Virus record (IMG/VR): IMGVR_UViG_3300010158_000352
Coordinates: 1 to 22,256 of that record
Direction: 5' to 3' (one strand)
From: a virus
Length of the DNA stretch: 22,256 bases
Position numbers and translations under genes: made by a program. The notes beneath the pieces are model-generated. The model was not told the origin of the DNA. It made no database searches and saw only the letters and a program-made list of their open reading frames with translations. Positions 1 through 7,151 of the stretch are shown here, in pieces. How positions within the stretch are numbered: position 1 is the first letter of the stretch; every line of letters starts with the position of its first letter.

Positions 1-18
1 ACCGCAGGGGATGATACA

Positions 19-207
19 GTGATTACGACAACTAAAGGCGACATGGACGAGGCGCTGCTAGAAATGCGCGAAGGCCAGTTTGAAGACGATAATGAATTGA
101 CCAAATGGGTTGAATACTGGGACGGCGATGAAGTGGTCCACCGCTCAGTTCATGTCCATCTTAAAAAACCCATGATTTCCGTAACTGAAATTGGAGGCTT
201 CTCGTGA
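19..207 (+). CDS. Small conserved phage head-module protein
   Basis: A 62-residue acidic protein of unknown function. The residues TTKGDMDEALLEMREG near the N-terminus, followed by a WVEYWDGDEVVHRSVHV segment, resemble a small protein that I recall next to portal and capsid genes of podovirus-like phages. The GTG start at 19 has a purine-rich GCAGGGG about 8 bases upstream. However, the frame stays open to the window edge, so a longer product starting outside cannot be excluded. The stop overlaps the next GTG start (GTGA at 204-207), which implies translational coupling. There are no membrane segments or catalytic motifs. Placement before the capsid genes suggests a head assembly or structural role, but that is inference. 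Confidence 0.7.
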   Translation: MITTTKGDMDEALLEMREGQFEDDNELTKWVEYWDGDEVVHRSVHVHLKKPMISVTEIGGFS

Positions 208-659
208 GCAATACTCAGGCAATGTGTACGTCCTTTAAGGGCGAAATTCTGTCGGGAATTCATGCACTTGGCACGACTGTCGTGCGCGGTACGACTACGG
301 TTGACACCCTCAAGGCGGCTCTATATCTGGCCTCGGCCACAATTAGCGCGGCTACTACGGCCTATAGCGCAACTGGCGAAGTGTCTGGCGTGGGCTACTC
401 GGCGGGCGGCGTCACTGTCACCAATGCCACGGCCCCCACGACTAGCGGTACGACGGGCTATTGGACGCCTTCGGCCAGCCTGACTTACACGACTGTAACC
501 CTGACCACCGCCTTTGATTGCGTCCTGATCTACAATTCGACCCAGAGCAACAAGGCCATTTCGGCGCACACGTTTGGTTCGCAGACCGTAACCGCTGGGA
601 CGTTTACCTTGACCATGCCGACCAGTGACGCAACCAATGCCCTTATCCGCATTGCTTAA
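204..659 (+). CDS. Conserved phage structural-type protein, unknown function
   Basis: A 151-residue protein very rich in Thr, Ser, Ala and Gly, with alternating hydrophobic residues that predict mostly beta structure. The second half (YWTPSASLTYTTVTLTTAFD, then a run ending TNALIRIA) resembles a protein I recall from head regions of podovirus-like phages that lacks an assigned function. It starts with GTG at 204 behind a good ribosome binding site (GGAGG, 193-197) and overlaps the upstream stop by 4 bases. It has no signal peptide. Composition and position fit a virion surface or decoration-type protein, but no specific role can be shown. Confidence 0.75.
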   Translation: MSNTQAMCTSFKGEILSGIHALGTTVVRGTTTVDTLKAALYLASATISAATTAYSATGEVSGVGYSAGGVTVTNATAPTTSGTTGYWTPSASLTYTTVTLTTAFDCVLIYNSTQSNKAISAHTFGSQTVTAGTFTLTMPTSDATNALIRIA

Positions 660-664
660 TTCCT

Positions 665-1405
665 ATGGCGCAGGGTCCATGGGACACAGGCACATGGGAT
701 GATGCCCTCTGGGATAGCCTCCCAATTACAGGCAATGCTGCCACGGGTTCACCGGGCAGCGTTGGCGTAGGTGAGCGCACTGTTGCCATAACTGGCAATG
801 CTGGTACAGGCGCGGCTGGTACGGTCACCCCGTCTGAATCCGTGTCTGTAACGGGCGTACAGGCCACTGGGGCGGCAGGGAATGTAACAGACGCAGACAC
901 TACCCTGCTTGGGGCCAACGTTGCCACGGGGTCTGTTGGGACTGCTACGCCCGGTATTACCATTGCCCTGACAGGCGTACAGGCCACGGGCCAAGTCGGC
1001 ACGGTAGCCAATGGCGAAATATTCTTTGGGCTGAATGGGGTCCAAGCAACTGGCGCGGCTGGCACGGTATTTTACACCACGCCACCGATTATCATCACTG
1101 ATGACACCCACGACGGCGATTACCACAAAAAGCTAAAAGAGCTATTTGATAAGGAAAATCAAAGGGATAAGCGCAAGCGCGAGGATATCATTGCCGCGTA
1201 TGAGCGCATCGTTGAAGGTAAGCCAGAACTAGCCAAAGAATTGACGGCTGGGTTTGAAGTAAAGAGCAAGAGCAAGTATAATAAAGACCAAGTAATGACT
1301 CCCCGCATTGATTTTGATAAGTTTATCAAAGACTTAAACCGCGTTGAGCAACTTTGGAACCAATACTTAGAAATGGAAGATGAAGACTTAATGGTGCTGC
1401 TATGA
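665..1405 (+). CDS. Glycine-rich repeat protein with charged helical C-terminus
   Basis: A 246-residue two-part protein. Residues 1-20 carry a WDTGTWDDALWD segment. Residues 21 to about 137 are six copies of a 20-21 residue unit whose core is GVQATGAAGTV, expected to form short beta strands and turns. Residues from about 145 on are highly charged and helical (HKKLKELFDKENQRDKRKRE) and look like an oligomerisation or docking segment. Similar ATGAAGTV repeats occur in phage virion proteins of unknown role. It starts with ATG six bases after the upstream stop; I see no clear Shine-Dalgarno sequence, so coupling or re-initiation is likely. The stop overlaps the next ATG (ATGA, 1402-1405). It may be a virion appendage; this is inference. 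Confidence 0.7.
   Translation: MAQGPWDTGTWDDALWDSLPITGNAATGSPGSVGVGERTVAITGNAGTGAAGTVTPSESVSVTGVQATGAAGNVTDADTTLLGANVATGSVGTATPGITIALTGVQATGQVGTVANGEIFFGLNGVQATGAAGTVFYTTPPIIITDDTHDGDYHKKLKELFDKENQRDKRKREDIIAAYERIVEGKPELAKELTAGFEVKSKSKYNKDQVMTPRIDFDKFIKDLNRVEQLWNQYLEMEDEDLMVLL
725..1075 (+). repeat. Six degenerate 60-63 bp in-frame repeats
   Basis: Within the preceding gene, units begin near 725, 788, 848, 908, 968 and 1031. Each encodes a variant of ITGNAATG or LTGVQATG followed by GTV and a variable 6-8 residue linker. Copies 3, 5 and 6 share near-identical DNA around GGCGTACAGGCCAC or its variants, which points to internal duplication followed by divergence. Confidence 0.75.
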
Positions 1406-1746
1406 GCAAGTACAAAGCGATTTACGACAATAAAGGCAAAGTAGCCGAATACCATGACGGCGAATTGACTTGGTATCGTGAAGACTTCGCAGAGACTAGC
1501 GACAGTCCTCAGATTATGCTTGACATCAATCCCTATAAGAGCATGGTTGACGGAAGCATGATTACTTCGAGGTCCAAGCATAGGGAGCATCTGCGGCAAC
1601 ATAACTGCATCGAAATCGGCAACGAGAAGATGCACACGACGCCGCCACCCCCGAAAGACACCCGGCGTGAAATGTTACATAGACGTTTGGCTGACATGAG
1701 CGACAGACAGGCAAACCAAATCCTCAAACAACTACGGAGAAACTGA
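1402..1746 (+). CDS. Conserved phage head-module protein, unknown function
   Basis: A 114-residue basic protein. The central MVDGSMITSRSKHREHLRQH motif, followed by CIEIGNEK, is characteristic of a small conserved protein that I recall encoded just before the scaffold and capsid genes of many podovirus-like phages. Its biochemical role is unknown to me. A PPPP run (PPPPK) separates this motif from a helical basic C-terminus (RRLADMSDRQANQILKQL). It has a 4-base ATGA overlap with the upstream gene and sits directly before the TTG-started scaffold-like gene. The single Cys and His residues do not form an obvious metal site. Confidence 0.75.
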   Translation: MSKYKAIYDNKGKVAEYHDGELTWYREDFAETSDSPQIMLDINPYKSMVDGSMITSRSKHREHLRQHNCIEIGNEKMHTTPPPPKDTRREMLHRRLADMSDRQANQILKQLRRN

Positions 1747-1748
1747 AC

Positions 1749-2735
1749 TTGGACACCCAAGACCAGATCGTTCCAGAAGAAAATGACAAAGCAGTAGACC
1801 GCAAAGAGCTACTGTCCCAGCAGTTTGACGATATTGGGACTGAAGACGGTCCTGACGAACCCAGCGCGCCGCGCGCCTCAGACGGCAAGTTTGTAGCCGC
1901 TAAGGACGCCCCTGCCGCCGAACCGGACGCCGACGAACCCGTTTGGAAGCGCCCGCCGTCCTCTTGGAAGCGCGACTTCCACGAAGTCTGGCAGACCGCC
2001 GACCCCCGCTTGCAGGAATACGCATACAAGCGCGAAGAAGAAATGCGCGCTGGCATTGAGCCGCTGCGGTCCAAGGCCCAGTTTGCCGACCAGATGAATG
2101 AGGCCATCCAGCCTTATATCAACACCATTCAGGGCCTTGGCATTGACGCCCCCCGCGCCGTCAAGGCGCTCATGGAGGCCGACCACGCCCTTCGCTATAG
2201 CGCCCCAGACCAGAAGCGGGCTTACCTTGCCAATCTGGCGCGGTCCTATGGAATTGATTTGGGTGATATGGGCGGCGTCTCACATGGCGGCCCCGTTGAC
2301 CCGAATTATTATGCCCTGCAGAACGAACTTAATAGCGTTCGCGGGGAAATTAATGGTTTCAAACAGCAGCAGGAACAGGCTGAAAGCCAGTCCTTGCTGG
2401 GTGAAATCAATAACTTTGCCGGTAAGGCAGAGTACTTTGAAGAAGCGCGCCCGGTTATGATCCAACTCCTACAGAGTGGTGTAGCTGGCACGTTAGAAGA
2501 GGCCTATGACAAGGCTATTCGCCTTAACGATGACATTTTCACGCGCACGCAGCAAAGCTCACAGGCCGCCGCTGCAGCGCAAAAATCGTCATCGGCCAAT
2601 CGGGCTGCGAAAGCAGCTAAGGCGGCAGCGGTTAGCGTTAAAAGCTCCACACCCGGCGCTCAGACTAAGACCAACGCGCAAGATAGACGCTCTATGCTGA
2701 TCGAACAACTCGACAGTGTGAACGAGCGTTTTTAA
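1749..2735 (+). CDS. Scaffold-like head assembly protein
   Basis: A 328-residue acidic, hydrophilic, mostly helical protein directly before the major capsid gene, the usual place for a scaffolding protein. The N-terminus is Asp/Glu/Pro-rich and disordered-looking. A conserved-looking WKRDFHEVWQTADPRLQEYA segment follows near residues 73-92. Residues 195-215 include a Gln/Glu-rich helix, and residues 265-300 are an Ala/Ser/Lys-rich low-complexity tail. The start is TTG at 1749, supported by GGAGA at 1736-1740 with 8-base spacing; no ATG lies nearby in frame. Scaffold proteins direct procapsid assembly and then leave the shell. I see no protease domain, so self-cleavage is not indicated. Confidence 0.8.
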   Translation: MDTQDQIVPEENDKAVDRKELLSQQFDDIGTEDGPDEPSAPRASDGKFVAAKDAPAAEPDADEPVWKRPPSSWKRDFHEVWQTADPRLQEYAYKREEEMRAGIEPLRSKAQFADQMNEAIQPYINTIQGLGIDAPRAVKALMEADHALRYSAPDQKRAYLANLARSYGIDLGDMGGVSHGGPVDPNYYALQNELNSVRGEINGFKQQQEQAESQSLLGEINNFAGKAEYFEEARPVMIQLLQSGVAGTLEEAYDKAIRLNDDIFTRTQQSSQAAAAAQKSSSANRAAKAAKAAAVSVKSSTPGAQTKTNAQDRRSMLIEQLDSVNERF

Positions 2736-2758
2736 TCACACCTTGAAAGGACTACCCA

Positions 2759-3760
2759 ATGGCTTTCGCCAATAGTTCGATCAGTGACATCATTGCGACG
2801 AACATTCAGAGCCGCAGCGGTGAACTGGCCGACAACGTGACCAACAATAACGCGCTCCTTCGTCGTTTGAAGGATCGTGGCAACGTGAAGACCTTCAGCG
2901 GCGGTAACGTCATTCTGCAGGAAATCATGTACAATGACAGCACCACCAACAACACCAACTCGTACAGCGGTTACGAAGTGTTGAACGTGTCGCAGAACAG
3001 CCCCATTTCGGCTGCTCAGTTCAGCATCACTCAGTACGCCTCGGCGGTGACGATTTCCGGTCTGGAAATGATCCAGAACTCCGGCAAAGCGGCCATCATC
3101 GACCTGCTGGATGGTCGCATGAATGTTGCGGAAGCCCAGTTGGCTAACCGTATTTCGGGCGACATCTATCTGGACGGCACTGGCAACAGCGGCAAGAACA
3201 TCACCGGCCTCGGCGCTGCTGTTCCTGACGCGCCCTCCTCGGGAACGTATGGCGGCATCAACCGCGCTTCGTTCTCGTTCTGGCAGTCGGTTGCTTATTC
3301 CGGCGTGACCAATGGCGGCTCGGCTGTTACTGCCTCGAACATCCAGCAGTACATGGACGCTCTGGCCGTGCAGCTTATCCGTGGTACGGACAAGCCTGAC
3401 CTGATCGTTGCCGACAATAACTACTATCGCCTGTACTTGCAGTCGTTGCAGTCCATCCAGCGCATTTCGGACTCCGGTTCGTCGATGGCTGGCGCTGGCT
3501 TTGCCTCGCTGAAGTACTACGGCGCTGGTATGGCGTCGGATGTTGTGCTTGACGGTGGTATCGGCTCTGCCGCGACTGCCAATCATATGTGGTTTCTCAA
3601 TACATCCTATCTTATGTTCAGACCGCATGTGGATCGCAACTTCGTCCCGATTGGTGGCGAACGTCAGAGCGTCAATCAGGACGCCATCGTGAAGCTCATC
3701 GGCTGGGCTGGCAATTTGACCTGCGCGGGCGCGCAGTTTCAGGGGGTTTTGATAGCCTGA
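2759..3760 (+). CDS. Major capsid protein
   Basis: A 333-residue protein matching the length and pattern of an HK97-fold-type major capsid protein I recall from podovirus-like phages. The N-terminus is MAFANSSISDIIATNIQSRS, followed by NNALLRRLKDRG and the GGNVILQEIMYND stretch around residues 48-60. The middle, ISGLEMIQNSGKAAIIDLLD at residues 99-118, is typical of the family, and the C-terminal half holds DRNFVPIGGERQSVNQDA. It forms the icosahedral shell around the genome. Translation starts at ATG 2759 behind GAAAGGA at 2745-2751. The gene follows the scaffold-like gene by 23 bases and is followed by an inserted HNH endonuclease gene; its C-terminus appears intact. Confidence 0.92.
   Translation: MAFANSSISDIIATNIQSRSGELADNVTNNNALLRRLKDRGNVKTFSGGNVILQEIMYNDSTTNNTNSYSGYEVLNVSQNSPISAAQFSITQYASAVTISGLEMIQNSGKAAIIDLLDGRMNVAEAQLANRISGDIYLDGTGNSGKNITGLGAAVPDAPSSGTYGGINRASFSFWQSVAYSGVTNGGSAVTASNIQQYMDALAVQLIRGTDKPDLIVADNNYYRLYLQSLQSIQRISDSGSSMAGAGFASLKYYGAGMASDVVLDGGIGSAATANHMWFLNTSYLMFRPHVDRNFVPIGGERQSVNQDAIVKLIGWAGNLTCAGAQFQGVLIA
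3721..3736 (+). other. GC-rich hairpin at the capsid gene 3' end
   Basis: CTGCGC, loop GGGC, GCGCAG form a perfect 6-bp stem inside the last codons of the capsid gene, followed by TTTC and then a G run and TTTT. It could stabilise or partly terminate the abundant capsid mRNA ahead of the homing endonuclease gene. The tract after it is poor in U compared with a proper rho-independent terminator, so no terminator is called. Confidence 0.35.
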
Positions 3761-3774
3761 TTTCGCTTAACTGG

Positions 3775-3803
3775 TTGCTTACTTACTGGTGTTTATGTAT
3801 TAT
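3775..3803 (+). promoter_or_regulatory. Candidate promoter for the HNH endonuclease gene
   Basis: TTGCTT at 3775-3780 and TATTAT at 3798-3803 are separated by exactly 17 bases, a good match to a housekeeping sigma promoter with one mismatch in the -10 box. It lies in the only sizeable intergenic gap of the + strand operon (3761-3829), 26 bases before the HNH start codon. This is pattern-based only. Confidence 0.4.
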
Positions 3804-3829
3804 TCCCAGACATTCAGTGGGAGACACAA

Positions 3830-4285
3830 ATGCCAGTAGGTAGGCCACCAGTAGATGAAAAGAAAAGGTTTTTGGAAAAGGTTGTGCAAAGGGAATCTGG
3901 TTGTCACGAATGGGTATCGACGCTTCACCGGGATGGATATGGAAAGTTCTATTTTCGGTCCCGGCAAGAGCAGTCCCACCGCGTTGCTTACAAACTGTTT
4001 GTAGGCGATATTCCTTTAAAGCTTTGGGTTCTGCATAAATGCGACAATCGCAAATGTGTAAACCCGCAGCACCTATTCCTTGGTGATAGTGTAGCAAATA
4101 TTCGCGATATGGATACTAAACGCCGACGCGGTACGCGATGCACTTTAACTAGGGAGCAAGCTAATGGGGTTTTGGATCTTTTAGCCGAAGGGTATACGCA
4201 ACAAACCATTGCCAGTCGCCTTGGTATTCATCAAACAGCAGTCAGTCGTATCAAACTAGGAAAAACTATGCTATTTAAGGATTAA
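3830..4285 (+). CDS. HNH homing endonuclease with C-terminal HTH
   Basis: A 151-residue free-standing HNH endonuclease. Residues 49-52 (SHRV) begin the fold, and residues 69-84 (HKCDNRKCVNPQHLFLG) carry the HNH core: His69, Asn78 and His81, with Cys71 and Cys76. NIRDM follows at 90-94. Residues 105-143 form a helix-turn-helix-like DNA-binding tail (QQTIASRLGIHQTAVSRIKLG). Such enzymes make site-specific breaks and spread by copying into gaps beside conserved genes. Here it sits between the capsid gene and the next virion gene. The start has GGGAG at 3819-3823. Base composition is visibly more AT-rich than both neighbours, a sign of separate origin. The next gene's ribosome binding site (AAGGA, 4277-4281) lies inside its 3' end. 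Confidence 0.9.
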   Translation: MPVGRPPVDEKKRFLEKVVQRESGCHEWVSTLHRDGYGKFYFRSRQEQSHRVAYKLFVGDIPLKLWVLHKCDNRKCVNPQHLFLGDSVANIRDMDTKRRRGTRCTLTREQANGVLDLLAEGYTQQTIASRLGIHQTAVSRIKLGKTMLFKD

Positions 4286-4288
4286 AAC

Positions 4289-4825
4289 ATGGCTTATTCA
4301 TTTACGGAAAATCGCGCTGGTATGCTCCAGATTGCGAACACTGATGCCGGTGTTACGATGGCGAATGGCACCTCTGCCATTCCCACCCCGCCGGGAACGC
4401 TTGGGCAGGTTGTCCGCGCGTTTGATCCGACCTACGGCGAAGGTGAGTTCATTCTGCTTGTTGGCGTTGCCAGCACGGTAGTTGGCTCGCTGGTTACCTA
4501 CAACACCACGACCTATCAGACTGCCCTTTCGCCCAATACGGCGAACTTGGCGCAGCCTGTTGCCGTGGCGATGTCGGCCAACCTTGCCGCGTCTTTCGGC
4601 TGGTACCAGATTGGCGGCCTCGCGGTCATCAAGAAGACCGCCGTTGCAGTCAACGCTGGCGTGTCTGTTTTCCAGTCTGCTACCACGGGCCGCATTATGC
4701 CCACGGCAGCTTCTGGTAAGGCGGTTCTTGGCGCTAAGTCTGCTAACCTTGCCACTGTGGCTTCGGGTGTTTCGACTGTTATTGTGTCGATCAACCGTCC
4801 CCATCTTCAGGGTCAGGTGACGTAA
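4289..4825 (+). CDS. Small structural-type protein after the capsid gene
   Basis: A 178-residue Ala/Val/Thr/Gly-rich protein with predicted beta structure and no catalytic motif. It opens MAYSFTENRAGMLQIANTD and includes a proline-rich PTPPGTLGQVVRAFDPTYGE region. Position next to the capsid gene (apart from the inserted endonuclease) and composition suggest a capsid-associated, possibly decoration-type, virion protein. It starts at ATG 4289 behind AAGGA at 4277-4281. The stop codon overlaps the next start (TAATG, 4823-4827). I do not recognise a named domain, so the virion role is inferred from context. Confidence 0.7.
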   Translation: MAYSFTENRAGMLQIANTDAGVTMANGTSAIPTPPGTLGQVVRAFDPTYGEGEFILLVGVASTVVGSLVTYNTTTYQTALSPNTANLAQPVAVAMSANLAASFGWYQIGGLAVIKKTAVAVNAGVSVFQSATTGRIMPTAASGKAVLGAKSANLATVASGVSTVIVSINRPHLQGQVT

Positions 4826-6171
4826 TGATCCTATCGTCTAATTTAGACGAAACGATCCCTATCGTGTGCAACACGGAGGATCACGAGGTTTTCGGCAACG
4901 TAAGAAGTGCCGTAGCTCGTGATCTTCCGTGGCTGCAACTTGCAGACCCGCACGATGGTGTAGCTGTGATTGTGGGGGGCGGCCCTTCTATGAAGCCGCT
5001 GCTCCCCATGATTGCCGCTCATAAAGCCGCTGGGCAGACGATTTTTGCCGTAAACGGTACGGTTCCCATCCTTGCCAGCGTAGATGTGACGCCTGACTAC
5101 TTTGTGCTGCTTGACGCTAGGCTGGCTAATCAGGGCTTTGTCTATCCCAATAAGGCCACTAAGTACCTCATCGCGTCTCAGTGCCAGCCTAGGGTATTTG
5201 ATGCTTTGGGCTGTAATGACGTAACCGTCTGGCACCCGGCTTACCCCGGCATTCAGGAGTATATCGGGGACGAAGAATGCGCCCTGATCGGCGGAGGCAC
5301 CACCGTTGGCCTCCAAGCCATGAGCATCGCCTTCTGCCTTGGTTACAGGAATATCCACCTTTACGGCTTTGACTCCAGCTATTCGATGGCTGGCGAAGGC
5401 CATGCATACCCCCAAGCGGTCAATGATGGCGACGCCCACGAAAGCTACTGGGTCAGCGGCAAGGAATACATTTCCGCCCCGTGGATGGCCCGTCAGGCTA
5501 TGGAATTTCAGACAGCCGCCCAGCAGCTTGCTGAAGAAGACACGATTATACAGGTTCATGGCTACGGGCTGCTGCCCGCCATTGCCAAGGCCATGTCAGA
5601 ACCGCCGCCGCCTATGTCGGAAGTCGAGAAATATCAGGCCATGTGGCACACCCCGCTTTACCGGGAAGTTGCTCCCGGCGAGGCTTTCGCCAATGCTTTC
5701 ATAGACATAGCTGATCCCAAGCTAACTGATATTATTGTTGACTTTGGCTGTGGGACTGGTAGAGGCGCTAAAAAGATTGCCGAACTAACCCGCTGCGAGG
5801 TGCAACTTGTTGATTTTGCTGACAATTGCCGGGACGAAGGCAATAACATGCCGTTTACTGTGGCTGATCTGACCAAGCCAATAGGGATTAGCGGCAATAT
5901 CGGCTATTGTACTGACGTTTTGGAGCATATCCCGCCGGACGATGTGCCTGATGTTATTAAAAATATTATGGATTGTGTTGATAGTTGCTATTTCAAAATA
6001 GCCCTATTTGATGATACGATGGGTCAGTTGATCGGTCACCCGCTTCATCTGTCTGTATTCCCTAGCGAATGGTGGCAAGACAAATTCTCGGCCTACGACA
6101 TAAAGTATCAGCATTCTGACGAAGGCGATGCCTGTCCGTATGCCACGTTGTACGTTCAAAACCCTAAATAA
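4825..6171 (+). CDS. DUF115/MptE-like domain fused to a SAM methyltransferase
   Basis: A 448-residue two-domain protein. Residues about 45-250 look like the DUF115 / 6-hydroxymethylpterin diphosphokinase MptE-like fold: GGGPSM at 51-56, FAVNGT at 74-79, and GGGTTVGLQAMSIAFCLGYR at 156-175 leading into HLYGFDSSY. This superfamily also includes the Maf flagellin glycosylation factors. A Pro-rich linker (EPPPPMS) near 259-265 leads to a class I methyltransferase domain. VDFGCGTGRG at 305-314 is the SAM-binding motif I, Asp330 is the acidic motif II residue, and CTDVLEHIPPDD at 362-373 is the post-motif. The substrate is unknown. It lies inside the head operon, coupled by TAATG to the gene before it. 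A role in modifying a virion protein, glycan or nucleotide is possible but unproven. Confidence 0.8.
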   Translation: MILSSNLDETIPIVCNTEDHEVFGNVRSAVARDLPWLQLADPHDGVAVIVGGGPSMKPLLPMIAAHKAAGQTIFAVNGTVPILASVDVTPDYFVLLDARLANQGFVYPNKATKYLIASQCQPRVFDALGCNDVTVWHPAYPGIQEYIGDEECALIGGGTTVGLQAMSIAFCLGYRNIHLYGFDSSYSMAGEGHAYPQAVNDGDAHESYWVSGKEYISAPWMARQAMEFQTAAQQLAEEDTIIQVHGYGLLPAIAKAMSEPPPPMSEVEKYQAMWHTPLYREVAPGEAFANAFIDIADPKLTDIIVDFGCGTGRGAKKIAELTRCEVQLVDFADNCRDEGNNMPFTVADLTKPIGISGNIGYCTDVLEHIPPDDVPDVIKNIMDCVDSCYFKIALFDDTMGQLIGHPLHLSVFPSEWWQDKFSAYDIKYQHSDEGDACPYATLYVQNPK

Positions 6172-6182
6172 AGGATCAAATC

Positions 6183-6566
6183 ATGGCTATTCCCTCACGC
6201 GTTCTGGCCTCCGGCAATTCGCCGCTGGCGACCACTTCCATCTGCGGCGACGGCGCGACTGCCTTGGTTGCCGCTGGCTCCACACAGGCCACTGCCCTGC
6301 AGCTTTCGGCTGTTGTCAACGCTATCGGCACCACTGCCGCCAGCACTGGCGTCAAGCTGCCCCCGTGCGAAGCTGGTGCGCTGGTGTACGTCTATAATGG
6401 CGGCGCTTCGACCCTGCAGATTTACACCAACGAAACGTCTGGCGTGACCATGAATGCGGCGGTTGCCGGTTCGACCGGCGTTGCTCTTGGCACTACCAAG
6501 ACAGCGATCTGCATTGGCACTTCCGCCACCACTTGGGCCGTTACTGCGGCCCTTTCGTCAACGTAA
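6183..6566 (+). CDS. Small Ala/Thr/Gly-rich structural-type protein
   Basis: A 127-residue protein of short hydrophobic beta-like strands separated by Ala/Ser/Thr/Gly turns. The middle (LVYVYNGGASTLQIYTNETS) suggests a compact beta-sandwich or barrel. There is no signal peptide or known catalytic motif. It starts at ATG 6183 with AAAGGA 8 bases or so upstream, and ends 12 bases before the next gene. Two similar-sized, similarly composed proteins flank the DUF115-methyltransferase gene (this one and the product at 4289), and both could be virion decoration or cement proteins. That role is inferred from position and composition only. Confidence 0.7.
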   Translation: MAIPSRVLASGNSPLATTSICGDGATALVAAGSTQATALQLSAVVNAIGTTAASTGVKLPPCEAGALVYVYNGGASTLQIYTNETSGVTMNAAVAGSTGVALGTTKTAICIGTSATTWAVTAALSST

Positions 6567-6578
6567 AAGGAGTAATTT

Positions 6579-7151
6579 ATGCCGTTGGATAGTGACACCG
6601 CCAATGCCGATGCTCACCTGCATGTAGAATTTTACATGCACGATAAGGCTCCCTACAAGGATGTCCCGTTCGTTCGCATCATGGTACCCGGCGACAAAAC
6701 TAACATCATTGAGCAGCCCGTTCGCGAACATCACAAGGAACGGTTTATTCGTCAGTGGCTATATTTCCAGTCCCAGAATGATGACGGTCAGGTGATCGGC
6801 ACCAAACTGGATCAGTGGAACAAGGATTGCCCTGAAGATTTCAGTGACCATCAGATGGCAGAATTGCAGATTCTTAAGTTTCAGACCGTCGAGCAGGTTG
6901 CTACGGCCACGGATTCCCAGTTGCAGCGTATGGGCATGGGTGCCGCTGGTATGAGGGAACGTGCTAGGGCGTATCTGACGAGTAAGAACCGCACAGAAAG
7001 CGGAGCGGAACTGGCAAGAACGCGCAGCGAACTTGATGAGCTAAAGGCCCAGATGGCTACTCTCATGTCGCAGCGTAAACCGGGCAAGCCCAGAAAAGAT
7101 GATGTAGATGTCGAGTACGATGCTCCAGTTGGTGCAACAGGTCACCAATGA
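6579..7151 (+). CDS. Conserved phage head-module protein with helical C-terminus
   Basis: A 190-residue protein. Residues 30-60 (VPFVRIMVPGDKTNIIEQPV and the following KERFIRQW) and residues 94-133 (AELQILKFQTVEQVATATDS, then MGMGAAGMRERA) match a protein I recall from head modules of podovirus-like phages without an assigned role. The segment 100-133 looks like a helix-hairpin-helix element. Residues 140-165 form a short coiled coil, and the last 25 residues are charged and flexible. The start at 6579 has an excellent AAGGAG. The last 44 bases overlap the start of the adaptor gene in another frame, an unusually long overlap for this operon. Confidence 0.75.
   Translation: MPLDSDTANADAHLHVEFYMHDKAPYKDVPFVRIMVPGDKTNIIEQPVREHHKERFIRQWLYFQSQNDDGQVIGTKLDQWNKDCPEDFSDHQMAELQILKFQTVEQVATATDSQLQRMGMGAAGMRERARAYLTSKNRTESGAELARTRSELDELKAQMATLMSQRKPGKPRKDDVDVEYDAPVGATGHQ

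Noticed and set aside
643-1065. Long minus-strand open frame over the glycine-repeat gene
   Set aside because: It is opposite a repeat-rich gene with coupled start and stop; its Pro/Val/Ala composition simply mirrors the repeats and there is no ribosome binding site.
2732-3628. 298-codon minus-strand open frame opposite the major capsid gene
   Set aside because: The + strand product is a clear capsid protein; the antisense product is rich in His, Arg and Val without recognisable domains, typical of a shadow frame.
3721-3750. Rho-independent terminator after the capsid gene
   Set aside because: The stem is only 6 bp and lies inside the coding region, and the following bases are G-rich rather than a T tract.
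4843-5559. 238-codon minus-strand open frame opposite the DUF115-methyltransferase gene
   Set aside because: It overlaps a gene with clear enzyme motifs; no start signals or family features.
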